Source of the DNA: Staphylococcus shinii
GTDB taxonomy: Bacteria > Bacillota > Bacilli > Staphylococcales > Staphylococcaceae
Assembly (NCBI RefSeq): GCF_017583065.1
Contig: NZ_JAGEVL010000003.1
Coordinates: 310,001-374,000, forward strand
DNA: 64,000 bases
Direction: 5' to 3'
Shown in pieces: positions 45,087 to 53,851 of the stretch. Position 1 is the first letter of the stretch; every line of letters starts with the position of its first letter. Both the position numbers and the translations under genes were made by a program. The notes beneath the pieces were generated by a model. That model was not told the DNA's origin, ran no database searches, and worked only from the letters and a program-made list of their open reading frames with translations.

Positions 45087-47024
45087 ATGACAAATTGTAT
45101 TCATGTAGATAAAAAAGGTTCAGATTGTGGATTAGGTAATGTTGAATCACCGTTCTTAACAATAGATAAAGCTGCTTCTGTTGCACAACCTGGGGACAGT
45201 ATCATTGTGCATGAAGGGATATATCACGAAGAAATAACACATATAAACACAGGATTAAGTGAATCTAGAAGAATTTCATTTGAAGCAGCTAAAGACGAAC
45301 AGGTAATGATTAAAGGCTCTGAAGAAATAACAGGATGGCAACAAATCGATGGCAGTATATGGAAAGTAGAAATAGATAACACGATATTTAAAGATTTTAA
45401 CCCATTTGCTACAAAATTATTTGGCGATTGGTTAGCGGTCGATAACGATAAGAGTTTAGGACAAGTATATTTAAACAATCAATCACTTTTTGAAGTAAGT
45501 GAATATGAACAATTGGCTGATCCGAAATTGGTTGAAGAAACACTAGATCATTGGACAAATAAACAAGTTACTTATGACTATAAAGACCAATCAATCTATG
45601 TCTGGTACGCAAAAGTAGAAAAAGATATAACAACGATATATGTGAATTTTCATGACTATAACCCCAATAATGAAGTAACGGAAATAAATGTTAGAAAAAG
45701 CGCATTTCGTCCCTTCAAAATGCATACAAATTATATTACAATTAGAAATTTTGAAATTGCGAATGTGGCAACGCAATGGTCGCCTCCAACTGCAGCACAG
45801 ACAGGCATGATTGATACACATTGGAGTAAAGGGTGGATTATCGAAAATAACATACTTTATAACGCCGTGTGTAGTGCGATTGCTATAGGTAAAGAAATTT
45901 CAACAGGTGACAATTTAAATACTTATAGAAAAGACAAACCAGGTTATCAATATCAAATAGAAACCGTCTTTAAGGCAGCCAATAGTGATTGGAATAAAGA
46001 AACCATAGGGTCACATATCATTAGAAATAATGTGATACATGATTGTGGACAAAATGCAGTAGTAGGACATCTAGGAAGTGCCTTTAGTAAAATATATAAT
46101 AACCATATTTATAATATAGGTAATAAGAGAGAATTTTTTGGTTATGAAATTGCAGGTATCAAGTTGCATGCTGCGATAGATACACAAGTGTACAACAATT
46201 ATGTTCATAATTGCTCACTAGGTATGTGGTTTGATTGGCAGACACAAGGCACAAGAATAAGTAAGAACATATTTAACAATAATACTAGAGACTTGTTCGT
46301 AGAAGTAAGTAACGGTCCGTATATTGTAGATAACAATATACTAACTGCGGATTATGCTTTAGACAACCATGCCCAAGGTGGGGCTTACGTTAATAATATT
46401 ATTAATGGCGAAATAGTACATAGGTTAATGTTGGATAGAGCCACGCCATACCATGTGCCACACAGTACATTAATAGCAGGATTTGCGCCAGTTTATGGTG
46501 GAGATGATAGATTTTATAACAACATATTTATTGGACAAGAAGGTATACCTAATGTCGGAACTGAAATTTATAATGGTTATACCACGTCACTATCAGAATT
46601 TAAAGAAGCGGTTGCTAAAGAAGAAGGCGACCATGAGTCATTCCATAAGATAAAACAACCAGTATATATTGAAGATAATGCATATTTTAATAAAGCAAAT
46701 CAATTTAATAGAGAAAATCGTAATTTTATAAATGAAAGTGTTGACCCTGATTTATCAATAGTTGAAGAAGGTAATGATGTGTATTTAAATATCTCTGTAC
46801 CAGAATCATTTATTGAATTTAAAGGAAAAGTATATGATACCGAGACATTACCTAAAGTACGTATTGTTGATGCAGACTTTGAAGATGAAAATGGCAATTC
46901 ATTAACACTCAACACAGATTTAAATGATGATCTGAGAGAACATGAGTCTATGATAGGTCCTCTTCAAACGCTCACTACTGGAAATAATAAAGTGAAAATT
47001 TGGACTAAAAACAATACAAAATAA
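45087..47024 (+). CDS. GH120-type beta-xylosidase (right-handed beta-helix)
   Basis: 645 residues without signal peptide, hence cytoplasmic. The N-terminal segment (Ser-Pro-Phe-Leu-Thr-Ile-Asp-Lys-Ala-Ala...Pro-Gly-Asp) opens a parallel beta-helix. It resembles throughout, as I recall it, the GH120 beta-xylosidase XylC of Thermoanaerobacterium saccharolyticum, including Lys-Asp-Lys-Pro-Gly-Tyr-Gln-Tyr-Gln (282-290) and Cys-Gly-Gln-Asn-Ala-Val-Val-Gly-His-Leu-Gly (320-330). The catalytic pair Asp382/Glu405 of XylC corresponds to Asp383 (Trp-Phe-Asp-Trp) and Glu406 (Phe-Val-Glu-Val) here. It would cleave xylo-oligosaccharides brought in by the adjacent symporter. Confidence 0.82.
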   Translation: MTNCIHVDKKGSDCGLGNVESPFLTIDKAASVAQPGDSIIVHEGIYHEEITHINTGLSESRRISFEAAKDEQVMIKGSEEITGWQQIDGSIWKVEIDNTIFKDFNPFATKLFGDWLAVDNDKSLGQVYLNNQSLFEVSEYEQLADPKLVEETLDHWTNKQVTYDYKDQSIYVWYAKVEKDITTIYVNFHDYNPNNEVTEINVRKSAFRPFKMHTNYITIRNFEIANVATQWSPPTAAQTGMIDTHWSKGWIIENNILYNAVCSAIAIGKEISTGDNLNTYRKDKPGYQYQIETVFKAANSDWNKETIGSHIIRNNVIHDCGQNAVVGHLGSAFSKIYNNHIYNIGNKREFFGYEIAGIKLHAAIDTQVYNNYVHNCSLGMWFDWQTQGTRISKNIFNNNTRDLFVEVSNGPYIVDNNILTADYALDNHAQGGAYVNNIINGEIVHRLMLDRATPYHVPHSTLIAGFAPVYGGDDRFYNNIFIGQEGIPNVGTEIYNGYTTSLSEFKEAVAKEEGDHESFHKIKQPVYIEDNAYFNKANQFNRENRNFINESVDPDLSIVEEGNDVYLNISVPESFIEFKGKVYDTETLPKVRIVDADFEDENGNSLTLNTDLNDDLREHESMIGPLQTLTTGNNKVKIWTKNNTK

Positions 47025-47490
47025 TAGCGTTTATTCCAAGAAATAAGAAATTTATATCACTATATAGCATGAAATAAAAGATTTGTTTTCTACATTGCGT
47101 AGGAGATGAATCTTTTATTTTTATGAATTGAAAAATGATTAACAAACCTTTCCAATTTTATTCAGATGAAATATCCATAAAGTATGTTAAAATTAAATAC
47201 TGTTGATGAGCGTTATACAAAAGCAAAAAATAAAGCGCTGTAGTATAATAAAAGCGTAAAATTCGCGAGAAGTTGAAGCGGAAAAGAGAAAATAATTTTA
47301 TGCGACAGGATTTTTTAAATTCTGTGATTGCAGTCGTATGCATGAGGTTACATTAGCTATGCGCAGTGCTCCTAACAGCACGAGCAATGAAAATTTTAGA
47401 CAGAGGGTATATTGACGGCACATAAACCGAAGTCTGCCCTATAACAATATATTACTAAACAGTGTTTACAGATTAGAAAGGGTGAATCGC
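47025..47490 (+). ncRNA. Spacer before walJ with a multi-hairpin, RNA-like segment
   Basis: The stretch 47250-47440 folds by eye into consecutive stems. They are: GCGTAAAATT with AATTTTATGC (10 bp), ACAGGAT with ATTCTGT, ATTGC with GCAAT enclosing GTGCT/AGCAC, and AGGGTA with TGCCCT enclosing GAC-GG/CC-GTC. No ORF with a ribosome site runs through it. It could be a structured leader or small RNA. I recognise no known riboswitch family. A TATAAT near 47233 could be its promoter -10. Confidence 0.4.
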
Positions 47491-48282
47491 TTGATACGTA
47501 TGAGTGTATTAGCGAGTGGTAGTACAGGAAACGCCACTTATGTGGAAAATGATAAAGGCAGTATCTTAGTCGACGCAGGATTGACTGGGAAGAAAATGGA
47601 AGAACTTTTTGGACAAATTGATAAACAGATTAAAGACTTAAACGGCATCTTAGTTACTCACGAACATTCAGACCATATTAAAGGATTAGGCGTATTAGCA
47701 CGTAAATACAACCTACCTATTTATGCGAATGAAAAAACATGGTCAGCCATCGAAAAGAAAGACAGTAAAATTCCAATGGATCAAAAATTCATCTTTAATC
47801 CATACGAAACGAAATCATTAGCTGGCTTCGATATCGAATCGTTTAACGTTTCACATGACGCTATCGATCCACAATTTTATATATTCCATAACAACTATAA
47901 GAAGTTTACGATTTTAACAGATACAGGTTACGTTTCAGATCGTATGAAAGGTATGATTCAAGGCAGTGACGCCTTCGTCTTTGAAAGTAATCACGATGTA
48001 GATATGCTACGCATGTGCGGTTATCCATGGAAGACAAAACAACGTATCTTGAGTGACATGGGACACGTTTCCAATGAAGATGCAGCACACGCAATGACAG
48101 ACGTCATCACAGGTAGCACTAAACGCATTTACCTATCTCACTTATCTCAAGATAACAACATGAAAGATTTAGCTCGCATGAGCGTCGGACAAGTTCTCAA
48201 TGGACACGACATCGACACAGAAAAAGAAGTATTGTTGTGCGATACTGACAAAGCCAATGCAACTCCAATATATACGTTATAG
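47491..48282 (+). CDS. walJ: MBL-fold metallohydrolase WalJ (YycJ)
   Basis: About 263 residues of the metallo-beta-lactamase fold. Ala-Ser-Gly-Ser-Thr-Gly-Asn-Ala-Thr opens the protein; the metal motif is Thr-His-Glu-His-Ser-Asp-His (about residues 55-61), with Asp-Thr-Gly and a late Ser-His-Leu-Ser. YycJ proteins are likely DNA exonucleases linked to replication-repair. A TTG at 47491 has AAAGGG 8 bp upstream; the GTG at 47482 would overlap that site. Normally adjacent to walI, here separated by about 4 kb. Confidence 0.9.
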   Translation: MIRMSVLASGSTGNATYVENDKGSILVDAGLTGKKMEELFGQIDKQIKDLNGILVTHEHSDHIKGLGVLARKYNLPIYANEKTWSAIEKKDSKIPMDQKFIFNPYETKSLAGFDIESFNVSHDAIDPQFYIFHNNYKKFTILTDTGYVSDRMKGMIQGSDAFVFESNHDVDMLRMCGYPWKTKQRILSDMGHVSNEDAAHAMTDVITGSTKRIYLSHLSQDNNMKDLARMSVGQVLNGHDIDTEKEVLLCDTDKANATPIYTL

Positions 48283-48319
48283 AAGCCCTTGCCCCTTGAT
48301 TGAAGGGGTTAGGGCTTCT
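48281..48319 (+). terminator. Long hairpin after walJ
   Basis: Outer arms AGAAGCCCT and AGGGCTTCT, inner arms CCCCTT and AAGGGG. Very stable but without a T-run, so it may work as an RNA-stabilising end or in an unusual way. It begins at the walJ stop codon. Confidence 0.6.
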
Positions 48320-49064
48320 ATATGCATTAGCTAATGTAATACAAAAGAGGAAGCGAGTATAACTGAAAAATTTAGCGGATTGTAAAGCATTGGAAATAAG
48401 CCAACGTTAACTTACTTTTATAGCGGCATTAAATTGAAAAATTCAGAGACTTTTCATAAATAAGCCGAGATTTAATATGATGTTTGAGACTGAGCTGAGC
48501 GCTTTTTAATGAAGTATTACGTAGGAATGATGCAATCTATAAATAAACTCACAAATTAATTGAGGAAGACTAGCGATTATTGATAAATCATTAGTCTGAT
48601 TTGTATTGTCATAACCTAACCAATATCACAATTTGAGATATTGGTTTTTATTATGTGTAAGAAGAGTATTGCTAAATTCGTTGGTCATACATCCCTGTGT
48701 CTTAATTGAAACCTCATATACAATTAGAGCATAATTATAAGCAGTGGATAACTTGGCTAATAAAAGGTTTTTAAAGGTAAAAATCATGAAGAAAACGTAA
48801 AATTTGTGAATAAGTATGTAAGACACCCATCAACTTATCCACTTTTTTATCCATAGATGTGCACAATTAACATGGAAATACCCACATTATACACAGGGTT
48901 ATCCACAAATTAACATGTTATTAACGTTTTTTTGTTTAGAAAACGTAAACATTATTAAATAATGATATACATTCCTGTTATAATAAGAGGGAATAGTGTG
49001 AATAAGTGTACAACTTGTGGATAACTCTAACAACTATTGTTTATTATGAATTTGGAGGACAATT
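48320..49064. other. Spacer before rlmH with a cluster of DnaA boxes
   Basis: 48320-48730 is AT-rich without visible features. From 48743 to 49024 there are eight DnaA-box-like 9-mers: TTATCCACA exactly at 48899-48907 and (minus strand) 49016-49024; TTATCCACT at 48835 and (minus) 48743; TTATTCACA (minus) at 48805 and 48997; TTATCCATA at 48847; TTATACACA at 48887. An AT-rich stretch lies between them and a TATAAT near 48978 may be the rlmH -10. Confidence 0.75.
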
Positions 49065-49544
49065 ATGAAGATTACGATACTAACAGTAGGTAAATTAAAA
49101 GAAAAATACTGGAAACAAGCAATCGCAGAATATGAAAAACGTTTAGGAGCATACTCCAAAATTGAAGTTATAGAAGTGCCTGACGAAAAAGCACCTGAAA
49201 ATATGAGCGATAAAGAAGTTGAACAGGTTAAAGAAAAAGAAGGTCAACGCTTACTAGCAAAAGTAAAACCTCAGTCAACTGTCATAACGCTTGAAATCAA
49301 AGGCAATATGTTGACGTCTGAAGGATTAGCTAAAGAAATAGAAGGACGAATGACTAGAGGACAAAGTGACTTCACCTTTATTATTGGTGGATCCAACGGC
49401 TTACATAAAGACGTGCTAAACCGCAGCGATTATGCATTATCATTCAGTAAAATGACCTTCCCACACCAAATGATGCGCGTCATATTGATAGAGCAAATAT
49501 ATCGTGCATTTAAAATTATGCGAGGAGAAGCATATCATAAATGA
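49065..49544 (+). CDS. rlmH: 23S rRNA pseudouridine1915 N3-methyltransferase RlmH
   Basis: 159 residues, SPOUT-class methyltransferase (orfX of the SCC literature). The trefoil-knot SAM site is Phe-Ile-Ile-Gly-Gly-Ser-Asn-Gly-Leu (about 104-112) and the C-terminus reads Arg-Gly-Glu-Ala-Tyr-His-Lys. Its last 18 bases are the SCC attachment site, which is retained in frame after integration, so the protein is intact. Confidence 0.96.
   Translation: MKITILTVGKLKEKYWKQAIAEYEKRLGAYSKIEVIEVPDEKAPENMSDKEVEQVKEKEGQRLLAKVKPQSTVITLEIKGNMLTSEGLAKEIEGRMTRGQSDFTFIIGGSNGLHKDVLNRSDYALSFSKMTFPHQMMRVILIEQIYRAFKIMRGEAYHK
49527..49544 (+). repeat. SCC attachment site 1 (in rlmH)
   Basis: GAAGCATATCATAAATGA, the last codons of rlmH; this is the Ccr recombinase target and marks the chromosome-cassette junction. 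Confidence 0.9.
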
Positions 49545-49628
49545 TGCGGTTTTTTCAGCCGCTTCATAAAGGTATTTTAAACGTATCAGAACGTGTGAGG
49601 TTTATGAGAATTGCTGTTATGTTTTTGT

Positions 49629-49646
49629 GAAGCATATCATAAATGA
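49629..49646 (+). repeat. SCC attachment-like site 2
   Basis: GAAGCATATCATAAATGA, identical to site 1 and exactly 102 bp away. Confidence 0.85.
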
Positions 49647-49730
49647 TGCGGTTTTTTCAGCCGCTTCATAAAGGGATTTTGAACGTATCGGAACGTATGC
49701 GGTTTATGAGAATTGCTGTTATGTTTTTGT

Positions 49731-49748
49731 GAAGCGTATCATAAATGA
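49731..49748 (+). repeat. SCC attachment-like site 3
   Basis: GAAGCGTATCATAAATGA, one base different from sites 1 and 2. The cassette with cargo begins after this copy. Confidence 0.85.
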
Positions 49749-49983
49749 TGCGGTTTTTATAAGGTTCTTCTTATTGGTGAAATTGTTAAAAAAACAAAAT
49801 GCAATGAATTGACAAATTAAAATCGCTTTAAGTCGTATTCTCAAAGAATCTATAAATCACTCGTATGTACACAGCCCCTTACTATCAGTTAAAGTGTCAC
49901 TTTTCGGTTCTAATATTTATTATTCATAAGATATGCAATATATGATACAATTCATTCAAATGTATATTTGAATGAGGTGCTCT
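49749..49983. other. Left end of the SCC before cadD
   Basis: AT-rich, no ORF of note; its right end carries the cadD operator (49953-49974). Confidence 0.5.
49953..49974 (+). promoter_or_regulatory. CadC/CadX-type operator before cadD
   Basis: A 10-2-10 palindrome with arms CATTCAAATG/A and ATATTTGAATG, next to the cadD ribosome site. It has the TCAAAT...ATTTGA pattern of the classical pI258 cad operator as I recall it. Binding by the ArsR-type protein of 50620 would repress until Cd(II) is bound. Confidence 0.75.
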
Positions 49984-50601
49984 ATGGTTCAGACTATTAT
50001 AACTGCGGCAATACTTTATATTGCAACTGCGGTAGATTTATTAGTGATTTTATTAATATTTTTTGCTAGAGCAAAGACTAGAAAAGAATATAGGGATATT
50101 TATATAGGTCAATATTTAGGATCGATTATCCTCATATTAGTCAGTTTATTTTTAGCTTTTGTGTTAAATTATGTTCCAGAGAAATGGATATTAGGTTTAT
50201 TAGGTTTGATCCCCATCTACTTAGGTATAAAAGTTGCTATTTATGATGATTGTGAAGGTGAAAAAAGAGCAAAAAAAGAATTAAACGAAAAAGGTTTGTC
50301 CAAATTAGTAGGGACTGTTTCTTTAGTGACAATTGCAAGTTGTGGTGCAGATAATATTGGTTTATTTGTCCCTTATTTTGTAGCATTGGATATTATTGAA
50401 TTACTGACTACCTTAATTGTATTTTTAGTTTTAATTTTCTTTTTAGTATTCACAGCACAAAAACTAGCTAGAATTCCTGGTGTGGGTGAAATTGTTGAGA
50501 AATTCAGTCGTTGGATTATGGCTGTTATTTACATAGCATTGGGCTTATTTATTATTATTGAAAATGAAACCATACAAACGATATTAGGATTTATATTATA
50601 A
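49984..50601 (+). CDS. cadD: Cadmium resistance transporter CadD
   Basis: A 205-residue membrane protein with about five to six helices, starting MVQTIITAAILYIATAVD, as in CadD of staphylococcal plasmids. The family (LysE superfamily) gives cadmium and some zinc resistance. ATG at 49984 has GAGGTG upstream; four extra in-frame codons are upstream without a ribosome site. Followed after 18 bp by its regulator. Confidence 0.9.
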   Translation: MVQTIITAAILYIATAVDLLVILLIFFARAKTRKEYRDIYIGQYLGSIILILVSLFLAFVLNYVPEKWILGLLGLIPIYLGIKVAIYDDCEGEKRAKKELNEKGLSKLVGTVSLVTIASCGADNIGLFVPYFVALDIIELLTTLIVFLVLIFFLVFTAQKLARIPGVGEIVEKFSRWIMAVIYIALGLFIIIENETIQTILGFIL

Positions 50602-50619
50602 ATTAAGGTGTGACTTAAT

Positions 50620-50961
50620 ATGAGTAACAATAAAATTTGTGACGTCATTTGTGTTCATGAGGAAAAAGTGAATTATGCTTTAAGATTTTTAAAAGAAGAA
50701 AAAACTCAACGGCTTATCAATACATTATTAAAGATAAGTGATGAGAATAAGCTGAAAATTATATTAGCTCTAATTAAAGAGAAAGAATTATGTGTTTGTG
50801 ACTTATCTATAACATTAGGTTTGAGTATAGCTTCAACATCACATCATTTGAGAGCTCTGTATAAAAGAGACGTGCTGGATTTTTACAAGGATGGGAAAAT
50901 GGCATACTATTATATCAAAGATATAGAAATGAAATCATTATTAATAAAATGTATGACTTAA
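50620..50961 (+). CDS. cadX: CadX/CadC-type ArsR-family metal-sensing repressor
   Basis: A 113-residue winged-helix repressor. The metal-binding Glu-Leu-Cys-Val-Cys-Asp motif (about residues 56-61) lies in the recognition region, with an extra N-terminal Cys (Lys-Ile-Cys-Asp-Val-Ile-Cys) as in CadC. It should bind the palindrome before cadD. Convergent with arsC across a shared terminator. Confidence 0.87.
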   Translation: MSNNKICDVICVHEEKVNYALRFLKEEKTQRLINTLLKISDENKLKIILALIKEKELCVCDLSITLGLSIASTSHHLRALYKRDVLDFYKDGKMAYYYIKDIEMKSLLIKCMT

Positions 50962-50965
50962 ATAT

Positions 50966-50998
50966 AAAGAAACGCTCACATTAAACGAGCGTTTCTTT
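50966..50998. terminator. Bidirectional terminator shared by cadX and arsC
   Basis: Perfect 12-bp stem, arms AAAGAAACGCTC and GAGCGTTTCTTT. The last codons of arsC are encoded inside the stem. Confidence 0.88.
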
Positions 50999-51382
50999 GA
51001 ATTCTTGTATTCTTTTTCCAATTTCATCTCTAACACGTTGAAATTCTGGCCATTCTTTTCCTGCTGGATCATCAAAGCCCCAGTGTTCTTTTTTAACATT
51101 AGGTGGTAATATAGGGCAATTATCGTCTGCATCACTACATAATGTTACGACCAAAGCTGACTGTTCTAAGATATCACTATCAATCAAATCTGATGTATGG
51201 TTTGAGATATCAATATCCACTTCTTTCATAGCTTCTATTGCTTTAGGATTAACACCATGTGTTTCAATACCAGCAGAATAGACATTCCAATCTTCACCCA
51301 ATATTTCTTTTCCCCAACCTTCAGCCATTTGGCTACGACAAGAGTTTCCTGTACATATAAAATAAATTGTTTTCTTATCCAT
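50981..51382 (-). CDS. arsC: Thioredoxin-dependent arsenate reductase
   Basis: 133 residues, low-molecular-weight-phosphatase fold. The P-loop is Cys-Thr-Gly-Asn-Ser-Cys-Arg-Ser (Cys10, Cys15), and the redox pair is in [11 protein letters not shown] (Cys82, Cys89). It reduces arsenate to arsenite for export by ArsB. The last six codons lie in the terminator hairpin, and the tail Phe-Lys-Glu-Thr-Leu-Val differs from the S. aureus enzyme that I recall. Confidence 0.95.
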   Translation of the reverse strand: MDKKTIYFICTGNSCRSQMAEGWGKEILGEDWNVYSAGIETHGVNPKAIEAMKEVDIDISNHTSDLIDSDILEQSALVVTLCSDADDNCPILPPNVKKEHWGFDDPAGKEWPEFQRVRDEIGKRIQEFKETLV

Positions 51383-51399
51383 AATTAAAGCCTCTTTTC

Positions 51400-52689
51400 T
51401 TAAAATATGATTAGTGTAAGGTATAAACCTAAGAGTGTTACAAATAGGACCGGAATAGTAATGATAATTCCAGTTTTAAAGTATGTTCCCCACGAAATTT
51501 TCACACCTTTTTGTGTTAAGACATGTAGCCACAATAATGTTGCTAAAGAACCAATCGGTGTTATTTTAGGTCCTAAATCAGAACCTATGACATTCGCATA
51601 AACCATACCTTCTTTAATTGTTCCAACTACATTCGATTGTCCGATAGCAATTGCATCTATTAAAACTGTAGGCATATTATTCATAATTGATGATAACAAA
51701 GCAGATATAAAGCCCATGCCCATAACACTACTGAATAGTCCATAACTTGAAATATTGGATAATGCATCAGCTAAAATTGTGGTGATGCCTACGTTTTTCA
51801 AGCCGAATACGACTAAATACATACCAATTGAAAATAGGACAATATTCCATGGTGCACCTTTAATTACTTGTTTCGTATGCACAGCTTCGGAATTGCGAGC
51901 TAACAGTACAAAGATAATAGCAATAATACCAGCAATGATTGATACAGGGATTTGAATAAACTCACTAACAAGATAACCCACAAGTAGTATTGCTAATACA
52001 ATCCATGAAATCTTAAATAATTTAGAATCTTTAATTGCATTTTTAGGATGTGAAAGATTTTCTGTATCGAACGTTTTAGGTATAGATTTTCTGAAATATA
52101 ACCATAAAACGAGAATACTAGCAATCAGAGAGAATATATTAGGAATAATCATTCGACTAAAATATTCAATAAATCCAATATCGAAGTAATCTGCAGAAAC
52201 GATATTAACTAAGTTACTTACAATTAAGGGTAGTGATGTAGTATCAGCGATAAAGCCACTGGCAATGATGAATGGGAAAATAACTTTTTTATTAAACCCT
52301 AGATTTCTTACCATCGCTAATACAATAGGAGTTAAGATTAAAGCCGCACCATCATTTGCGAAAAATGCTGCTACAATTGCCCCAAGTAACATAATAAAAA
52401 CAAACATTTTTAAGCCATTACCGTTTGAAGCCTTGACCATATGTATTGCAGACCATTCAAAAAAACCAATTTCATCTAATATTAATGAAATTAGAATAAC
52501 AGCTACAAAAGTTAAAGTTGCATTCCAAACAATACCGGTTACTTCTAATACATCGGAAAAACTTACGACTCCTGTAAAGATAGCAACAACAGCTCCAATT
52601 AAAGCTGTAATACCAATATCTAAACCTTTTGGTTGCCATATCACAAAGATTAAAGTTAACAAGAAGATTATAATTGCTAAAATGGTCAT
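51400..52689 (-). CDS. arsB: Arsenite efflux pump ArsB
   Basis: A 429-residue protein of about 12 membrane helices, with [12 protein letters not shown] near residue 110, the ArsB/NhaD ion-transporter signature. Exports arsenite and antimonite. The ATG at 52689 overlaps the arsR stop (TGATG), which gives coupled translation. Confidence 0.95.
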   Translation of the reverse strand: MTILAIIIFLLTLIFVIWQPKGLDIGITALIGAVVAIFTGVVSFSDVLEVTGIVWNATLTFVAVILISLILDEIGFFEWSAIHMVKASNGNGLKMFVFIMLLGAIVAAFFANDGAALILTPIVLAMVRNLGFNKKVIFPFIIASGFIADTTSLPLIVSNLVNIVSADYFDIGFIEYFSRMIIPNIFSLIASILVLWLYFRKSIPKTFDTENLSHPKNAIKDSKLFKISWIVLAILLVGYLVSEFIQIPVSIIAGIIAIIFVLLARNSEAVHTKQVIKGAPWNIVLFSIGMYLVVFGLKNVGITTILADALSNISSYGLFSSVMGMGFISALLSSIMNNMPTVLIDAIAIGQSNVVGTIKEGMVYANVIGSDLGPKITPIGSLATLLWLHVLTQKGVKISWGTYFKTGIIITIPVLFVTLLGLYLTLIIF

Positions 52690-53003
52690 CAACAGTCACC
52701 TGATTTCACATTTTTACATACACATCTTTGATTAGATGTATTAATGATGTTTAAGTTTTGAATAATATCATCTAAAATAGCATGATTATGTTGATACCAA
52801 TGTTTGTTGCCGTCTTTTCGTGTTGTAACTAATTCGTTATCTACTAATGACTTCATATGATGACTTAGTGTAGGTTGTGAGAATTGAAAGTGTTCTAATA
52901 AGTCACAAGCGCATAGCTCACCACAAGAAAGTAAATCTAATATTTCTAACCTGCTTGGATCTGATAAAACTTTTAATATTGCTGATAATTCTTTATAAGA
53001 CAT
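52689..53003 (-). CDS. arsR: Arsenical resistance repressor ArsR (first copy)
   Basis: 104 residues with Glu-Leu-Cys-Ala-Cys-Asp-Leu-Leu (about 29-36), the arsenite-binding site in the recognition helix. Cys residues also cluster at the C-terminus (Cys-Val-Cys-Lys...Asp-Cys). Autorepressor of arsRBC. Ribosome site AAAGGAGGT. It is clearly different from the second ArsR at 53442. Confidence 0.92.
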   Translation of the reverse strand: MSYKELSAILKVLSDPSRLEILDLLSCGELCACDLLEHFQFSQPTLSHHMKSLVDNELVTTRKDGNKHWYQHNHAILDDIIQNLNIINTSNQRCVCKNVKSGDC

Positions 53004-53026
53004 AAATAATACCTCCTTTTCATTAC

Positions 53027-53042
53027 ATAGATTAACATCTAT
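53027..53042 (-). promoter_or_regulatory. Candidate operator of arsRBC
   Basis: ATAGAT-TAAC-ATCTAT palindrome 24 bp before arsR. Its sequence differs from the ATCAA-N6-TTGAT sites of the neighbouring unit, so the two ArsR proteins probably do not share targets. Confidence 0.6.
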
Positions 53043-53153
53043 ATAGTTTTATGTCTATGTAGTTTTTTGACTAATTTTAGTATTAGATTAGAATGCGTCC
53101 TAAATAACTAGTTTTATTATCTTGCAAAAGTTGAAATAATAATTTATATTTAA

Positions 53154-53175
53154 TACATCAAAAAAAATTGATGTA
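53154..53175 (+). promoter_or_regulatory. Operator 1 of the second arsenical unit
   Basis: Palindrome TACATCAA-N6-TTGATGTA before the 66-aa ORF. Its core ATCAA-N6-TTGAT recurs twice before the permease gene. Confidence 0.7.
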
Positions 53176-53208
53176 TCATTTTAGTATTTTATAAAGGAGT
53201 TCGATTTT

Positions 53209-53409
53209 ATGAGAATAAATCATGCAAGTACATTATCTGTTGATTATTTTGTTAGCTACTTAAATCTAATTATGATATCAAGAGAAGTTTCTTTAAAAGA
53301 AGCTATATCATATATGAAAAATGAATTCTTTAAAGGAGAACCTGACATGTATGGTAAAATAACAGAAACTCATTTTAATCAAGCAATACAAGAACTCAAA
53401 CAAAAATAG
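53209..53409 (+). CDS. 66-residue protein of the second arsenical unit, function unknown
   Basis: Preceded by AAAGGAG and the ATCAA-N6-TTGAT operator, so it is a real, regulated gene. The protein is mostly helical, contains no Cys and no membrane segment, and has Tyr-Met-Lys-Asn-Glu-Phe-Phe near its middle. It precedes the second arsR by 32 bp. I do not recognise the family. Lack of Cys makes it unlikely to bind arsenic itself. Confidence 0.7.
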   Translation: MRINHASTLSVDYFVSYLNLIMISREVSLKEAISYMKNEFFKGEPDMYGKITETHFNQAIQELKQK

Positions 53410-53441
53410 AAATATCTATATATAAGAGAGGTGATTATTTA

Positions 53442-53762
53442 ATGGAAATTATTAAGTCCAGTCCTAATAGAAGTGAGGAAGAAAAATTAGACTTTTATGA
53501 ACAGATGTTTAATGCGCTAGCTGATAAAATCAGGCTTAAAATTCTACAATCAATACGTCAAAGCGATTCAAAATCTTTATGTGTTTGTGATCTAGAAGAA
53601 TTATTAGCGTTAAAACAATCTAAACTTTCCTATCATTTAAAAAAATTAGTAGATGCAAATATTCTTATTGCTGAAAAGCATGGCACATGGAATTATTATA
53701 AAATTAATGAGCAACAAATACAGGTGGTTTTAAATGAAGATACTTGCTGTAAGATACTTTAA
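53442..53762 (+). CDS. Second ArsR-family repressor, with C-terminal Cys pair
   Basis: A 106-residue winged helix with Leu-Cys-Val-Cys-Asp-Leu-Glu-Glu (about residues 46-53) and a C-terminal Thr-Cys-Cys-Lys. A late vicinal Cys pair is known in some ArsR proteins of other bacteria that sense As(III) or methylarsenite. Its likely targets are the three ATCAA-N6-TTGAT operators around it. A palindrome AAGATAC/GTATCTT overlaps its stop and may end transcription. Confidence 0.83.
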   Translation: MEIIKSSPNRSEEEKLDFYEQMFNALADKIRLKILQSIRQSDSKSLCVCDLEELLALKQSKLSYHLKKLVDANILIAEKHGTWNYYKINEQQIQVVLNEDTCCKIL

Positions 53763-53783
53763 GTATCTTCTTTATAACATAGA

Positions 53784-53807
53784 ATTAATCAAATTTTTTT
53801 GATTAAT
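53784..53807 (+). promoter_or_regulatory. Operator 2 of the second arsenical unit
   Basis: Perfect palindrome ATTAATCAA-N6-TTGATTAAT between the second arsR and the permease. Confidence 0.7.
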
Positions 53808-53809
53808 AC

Positions 53810-53825
53810 ATCAAGAAAAGTTGAT
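53810..53825 (+). promoter_or_regulatory. Operator 3 of the second arsenical unit
   Basis: ATCAA-N6-TTGAT centred 22 bp (two helical turns) from operator 2, just before the permease ribosome site. The spacing fits cooperative binding on one DNA face. Confidence 0.7.
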
Positions 53826-53851
53826 TAAATGAATTCGGAGGCGTTATACTA

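Larger units (their letters stand above)
49527..49730 (+). repeat. Two tandem 102-bp att-bounded units
   Basis: Units 49527-49628 and 49629-49730 differ at about five positions. Each starts with the att 18-mer and contains a GCGG...CCGC hairpin with a T-run. A third att copy follows immediately. The unit resembles, from memory, the sequence found next to orfX in several SCC elements. Confidence 0.85.

Noticed and set aside
45224-45478. Minus-strand ORFs inside the GH120 gene
   Set aside because: Shadow frames of a well-supported plus-strand gene.
47158-47343. 61-codon minus-strand ORF before walJ
   Set aside because: No ribosome site, low-complexity aromatic sequence, and it overlaps the hairpin-rich segment, which suggests RNA rather than protein.
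49527-49748. Insertion sequence or transposon at the tandem repeat
   Set aside because: No transposase and no terminal inverted repeats; the units are bounded by the Ccr attachment site instead.
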